From Candidatus Zixiibacteriota bacterium (GTDB lineage Bacteria > SM23-81 > DAOVCL01): 10,394 nt of DNA. This document shows positions 7,962-10,394 of this stretch, one piece after another. How positions within the stretch are numbered: position 1 is the first letter of the stretch; each line of letters starts with the position of its first letter. The position numbers were made by a program, and so were the translations under genes. The notes beneath the pieces are model-generated. The model made no database searches and was not told where the DNA came from. It was given only the letters and a program-made list of their open reading frames with translations. The stretch is from NCBI GenBank assembly GCA_030670005.1, contig DAOVCL010000054.1, positions 1 through 10,394 on the forward strand, in the 5' to 3' direction.

Positions 7962-7970
7962 TCTCCTGTC

Positions 7971-8429
7971 CTATTCTATCTTAATTGTTAACTCCTGGGG
8001 AAGTTTACGGGGTCCCTTTCCCACCTTGATTACCAAAAAGCCATCCCGATAGATAGCGGATATGTCGTTGGTATTAGCCGATTGGGGAAGGTATACATTT
8101 CTCTCGAAGGGGCCAAAGTTGATCTCCATATTTCTGTAATAGGCTTTACGCTGCTCTTCCCCCATCATCCTTTGTCCCTGGATGGTGAGAACATCATCCT
8201 TAACGGTAATGTTAAAGTCCTCGTTCCTCATCCCAGCTACTTCTATAACGATAAGAACCTCATTATCGGTCTCATAGACATCCATCGGTGGTCTCCAGAT
8301 TCTCTCGGAGATCAACATCGGAGGATACCTTAGCTCGTAGAAATGGTTGAAGAGGAGATCCATCTCCTCTTGAATGCGACGTGAGTCCGCCAAGAGGTTC
8401 CCCTCTCTCTTTACTTCAATCACGGCCAT
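7971..8429 (-). CDS. Small heat-shock protein (Hsp20/alpha-crystallin family)
   Basis: An ATP-independent holdase that binds unfolding proteins in the cytosol and passes them to refolding or degradation. The alpha-crystallin domain covers about residues 46-140: it starts at WRPPMDVYETDNEVLIVIEVAG, includes FGPFERNVYLP, and has the conserved G-x-L motif (G130-F-L132). The C-terminal I-x-I anchor that docks neighbouring dimers is present as TIKIE (I149, I151). I place the start at the ATG at 8429 (152 residues). It has AAGGAGG 5 nt upstream, and the frame open to 8498 adds an N-terminus unlike the family, crossing the probable promoter. It is the first gene of the run leading to lon, consistent with stress-induced expression. 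Confidence 0.94.
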   Translation of the reverse strand: MAVIEVKREGNLLADSRRIQEEMDLLFNHFYELRYPPMLISERIWRPPMDVYETDNEVLIVIEVAGMRNEDFNITVKDDVLTIQGQRMMGEEQRKAYYRNMEINFGPFERNVYLPQSANTNDISAIYRDGFLVIKVGKGPRKLPQELTIKIE

Positions 8430-8434
8430 AAATC

Positions 8435-8441
8435 CCTCCTT
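8435..8441 (-). promoter_or_regulatory. Ribosome binding site of the small heat-shock gene
   Basis: AAGGAGG on the minus strand, 5 nt before the ATG at 8429. It decides the start in favour of 8429 over the upstream in-frame ATG at 8498. Confidence 0.85.
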
Positions 8442-8451
8442 TGCTCTATTT

Positions 8452-8482
8452 ATTATAAAACCTTGAACACGAACTCCACGAA
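8452..8482 (-). promoter_or_regulatory. Possible promoter of the sHSP-lon-amrB-M23-udk-amrS run
   Basis: A perfect TATAAT lies at 8457-8452 on the minus strand, 22 nt before the sHSP start codon and 10 nt before its SD. The -35 region is weak: the best candidate is TTCGTG at 8482-8477 with a 19-nt spacer. A weak -35 suggests an activator or an alternative sigma factor. I see no CIRCE element. It is the only plausible promoter in the gap, but placement rests mainly on the -10 box. Confidence 0.4.
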
Positions 8483-8516
8483 TGAACGAATAGCACAAAT
8501 TTTAGTTGACGATTCT

Positions 8517-8571
8517 TGTAGGGGTCGGATTCATCCGACGCTTTGCGGGTTCGATAAATCGAATCCCTACA
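8517..8571. repeat. 55-bp cloverleaf-like palindromic element
   Basis: The outer stem TGTAGGG (8517-8523) / CCCTACA (8565-8571) is perfect and encloses three hairpins: TCGGAT-TC-ATCCGA (8525-8538), CGC-TTT-GCG (8539-8547) and TTCGAT-AA-ATCGAA (8550-8563). Almost every base is in a stem. It sits 35 nt after the stop of the surface-protein gene and upstream of the sHSP promoter. No T-run follows on the minus strand. It looks like a dispersed REP/MITE-type intergenic repeat, or possibly a transcript-end structure. Confidence 0.6.
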
Positions 8572-8606
8572 CCGTCTTTACTTTTGTGTGGGGCGGCCTC
8601 CCATCT

Positions 8607-10394
8607 CTATCTCAGTAAGATCATCTTCTTCGTCTGCACAAAATCTCCAGCTCTTAACCTGTAAAAATAGATCCCACTGGAGAGTAAACTCGCATCCCAC
8701 CTGACGGTCTTGTATCCGGCTTTCTGCTTCCCATCCACCAAAGTGGCTACCTTCTGGCCAATCACATTGTAGACCTCCAAACTGACCCAGCAATCCTTTG
8801 CCAGGGCATACTTCATCTCGGTGATGGCGTTGAAGGGGTTGGGATAGTTCTGGGCAAGGGCATATTCGGTAGGCAGAGGTGTAGATGGCTGAGCTTCTGT
8901 TATGCTGGTGGGGAGGGATTGACCACCCTCACCCACCAAAATGACTTCTCTGAGATGCAGCCCCAAATGGGAGCCCCCATCCTTGGTAGCCTTAATCGGA
9001 ATCTCTACAATCGGTCCATTCCCAGGTTCGATACTCTTTCCACTCAGGCTATAAAGAAGTATGGTAAGCCTGCCTGACTCTGCGTTTGAAGCTTGGGTAA
9101 AACCTTGGCTTCGCTGTGTGGGCTGGATCTCACCAATAGTCACATCATCTGGATTGTATTCCAGGGCCAGTTGCACCCCGGCCAGGGGAACTTCAGCTTC
9201 CACTCCAATGGGAACTAACTGCTGACCACCAACCGAACCATTAGTCTCCAGAACACTCACCCAGGCAGTAGCTGTCTCCCCCCCTCTGGTACCCTTGGCC
9301 AGCTTATCACTACAGAATAGGCAATCCTCACTACCATAGAGAATACAGTTGACCTCAGTGATGATGTCTAAGATGTTGATCCCTCCACTGCAGTTGACAT
9401 CCCCAGCCCATAACTCATGCTCAGTAGGTAGAGGAGGATTGCCCAGGATGATGTTCACCATCCTAATGATGTCCAGGATGTTGATCCCACAATCGCTGTT
9501 TACATCACCCTTGAGGGTAACGGTAAAAATGGTATCGCTCTCATCCCAGGCAAGGACTGAATCGCTTGCATCCTCTGCCTGTGCCTTGACTCTAACCGTT
9601 GATGAGATTATGGAGGGAACCATCCAGGTGTAAGAGCCGGTATTTGGTGTGCTGGCAATTATGGTATCGGGATAAGTAGTACCACCATCGGTAGAGTATA
9701 AGAGTTTTATGTGGTCTATCGCAGGACCTGTGGAGCTCCAGGTGATATCATAGGAGCAACTATCAATCCAGACTTCCCCACCGTTGGGGGAAGTCAAATC
9801 TATTTCCGGGTCACCATAGCACACCACGGTTGTGGTGGGAGTAGGTGAGGTGATCGTCGGATCAGGAGAGGTAATGGTTGGCGACCAAGTGTTGACTGTC
9901 GGGTCCCAGGTGGTTATGGTAGGGGAGACGCTCTGGACGGTGGGAGTGACAAATTCCCCCATACAAGTATTGCCGTCAGCATCAAACTTGGCCAGGAAGA
10001 GGTCATCAGAACCTGCGCCGTAACTGTAAGTATATCCTGTGACCACAAGCCCCCCATCAGAAGCCTCTACCACAGAGTACCCCCTATCCCCGCTGGCTCC
10101 CCCGAGGGCCCTTGCCCAGAGATGATTCCCTGAACCGTCAAACTTGGCCAGGAGGAGATCAGTAGTACCTGCGCCATAACTTGCAGTGCGTCCTGTGACA
10201 ACAAGTCCATCATCGGAAACCTCTACCACAGAGTACCCGTCATCACCGTTGGTTCCCCCCAGGCTTCTTGTCCAAAGATGATTCCCTGAACCATCAAACT
10301 TGGTCAGAAGGAGATCTAAATTACCTGCGCCGTAACTCTCAGTGCATCCGGTAACCACAAGCCCCCCATCGGAAACCTCTACCACAGAGTGCCC
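8607..10394 (-). CDS. Secreted multidomain protein: repeats, Ig-like, dockerin, cohesin-like, T9SS sorting domain (N-terminus outside window)
   Basis: The frame is open to the right window edge, with 595 residues visible and no real start; the GTG at 10385 lies inside a repeat. Domains in order (visible numbering): two full and one partial 52-residue repeats of GYSVVEVSDGGLVVTG type (1-143), probably propeller blades; a Ser/Thr/Pro linker of PTITSPDPT-like units (about 150-190); a Kre9/Ig-like domain starting SPNGGEVW (about 192-294); a dockerin with two calcium-loop segments, DVNSDCGINILD and DVNCSGGINILD (296-354); a cohesin-like beta domain (about 375-483); and a C-terminal sorting domain from NYPNPFN to the end (KKMILLR). 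The tail implies export by the type IX system and display on, or release from, the outer membrane. The last Ca-loop has Ser in place of Asp at position 5. Function and ligand are unknown. Confidence 0.87.
   Translation of the reverse strand, partial: GHSVVEVSDGGLVVTGCTESYGAGNLDLLLTKFDGSGNHLWTRSLGGTNGDDGYSVVEVSDDGLVVTGRTASYGAGTTDLLLAKFDGSGNHLWARALGGASGDRGYSVVEASDGGLVVTGYTYSYGAGSDDLFLAKFDADGNTCMGEFVTPTVQSVSPTITTWDPTVNTWSPTITSPDPTITSPTPTTTVVCYGDPEIDLTSPNGGEVWIDSCSYDITWSSTGPAIDHIKLLYSTDGGTTYPDTIIASTPNTGSYTWMVPSIISSTVRVKAQAEDASDSVLAWDESDTIFTVTLKGDVNSDCGINILDIIRMVNIILGNPPLPTEHELWAGDVNCSGGINILDIITEVNCILYGSEDCLFCSDKLAKGTRGGETATAWVSVLETNGSVGGQQLVPIGVEAEVPLAGVQLALEYNPDDVTIGEIQPTQRSQGFTQASNAESGRLTILLYSLSGKSIEPGNGPIVEIPIKATKDGGSHLGLHLREVILVGEGGQSLPTSITEAQPSTPLPTEYALAQNYPNPFNAITEMKYALAKDCWVSLEVYNVIGQKVATLVDGKQKAGYKTVRWDASLLSSGIYFYRLRAGDFVQTKKMILLR
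9822..9947 (-). repeat. Low-complexity Ser/Thr/Pro linker in the surface protein
   Basis: About 42 codons made of irregular PT-[IV]-x(2-5) units such as SPTITSPDPTITSPTP. They join the propeller-like repeats to the Ig-like domain. Such linkers are common in secreted multidomain proteins and are often O-glycosylated, but modification here is not shown. Confidence 0.75.
9966..10394 (-). repeat. 156-bp in-frame tandem repeat (2.75 copies visible)
   Basis: The copies are at 10394-10239, 10238-10083 and 10082-9966 (partial), each encoding a 52-residue unit. Copies 1 and 2 share 40 of 52 residues, and copies 2 and 3 share 29 of the 39 that can be compared. The DNA is also very similar, with blocks such as the one encoding AKFDGSGNHLW nearly unchanged. 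More copies probably lie beyond the window. Confidence 0.88.

Noticed and set aside
8430..8498. Longer N-terminus for the small heat-shock protein from ATG 8498
   Set aside because: It crosses the likely promoter, has no family similarity and a poor SD, while ATG 8429 has AAGGAGG at ideal spacing.
8452..8520. CIRCE (HrcA) operator before the small heat-shock gene
   Set aside because: No TTAGCACTC-N9-GAGTGCTAA match; only a short TAGCAC fragment is present.
8545..8571. tRNA-like T-arm (GGGTTCGA...TCCC) inside the 55-bp element
   Set aside because: The element is only 55 bp, has no D-arm or anticodon arm of proper size, and the pairing is better explained by the nested palindromes.
8578..8793. 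Minus-strand frame of 71 codons overlapping the end of the surface protein
   Set aside because: It is an out-of-frame shadow of the conserved T9SS sorting domain.
10383..10385. GTG start for the surface protein
   Set aside because: It lies within a 52-residue repeat whose first residues (GHS) are still in frame upstream, so the gene continues beyond the window.
9966..10394. CRISPR-like array
   Set aside because: The period is 156 bp, the repeats are in frame and coding, and there are no unique spacers.

Overview
The window reads as chromosomal DNA from an uncultured bacterium of the FCB type (the wider Bacteroidetes/Zixibacteria/KSB1/WOR-3-like assemblage). The main clue is a large surface protein at the right edge ending in a type IX secretion (Por) sorting domain with the usual NYPNPFN motif. 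It also carries a dockerin of the GDVNxDxGINILDII kind common in candidate phyla. The phylum itself cannot be fixed from this sequence. Every gene I can support is on the minus strand, so transcription runs right to left. Plus-strand reading frames overlap these genes and look like shadows.

Layout from right to left. (1) 8607-10394: C-terminal part of a secreted multidomain protein made of 52-residue repeats, a Ser/Thr/Pro linker, an Ig-like domain, a dockerin, a cohesin-like domain and a T9SS tail. (2) 8430-8606: a gap holding a 55-bp cloverleaf-like palindromic element and a probable promoter for the next unit. (3) 8429-1672: a very compact six-gene run: small heat-shock protein, Lon protease, MEMO-family protein (AmrB), M23 peptidase, uridine kinase and AmmeMemoRadiSam radical SAM enzyme (AmrS). 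Junctions are 9 nt, 64 nt, a TGATG overlap, a directly abutting TAG/ATG, and a 16-nt overlap. (4) 1211-1671: a 461-bp AT-rich gap packed with palindromes, including a 119-bp element whose inverted ends enclose several inner hairpins. (5) 1210-1: N-terminal 403 codons of rqcH, the bacterial ribosome quality control factor, cut by the window edge.

How the genes may work together: the small heat-shock protein holds unfolded protein and Lon degrades it. RqcH, a little downstream, marks stalled nascent chains with alanine tails. These three form a proteostasis theme. AmrB and AmrS are two parts of the incompletely understood AmmeMemoRadiSam system, here interleaved with a cell-wall hydrolase and a pyrimidine salvage kinase. 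The third usual part (AmrA/AMMECR1) is not in the window. Unexpectedly, AmrS starts with a Tat-like export signal while AmrB has none. No tRNA, rRNA, CRISPR array, transposase or convincing rho-independent terminator was seen.
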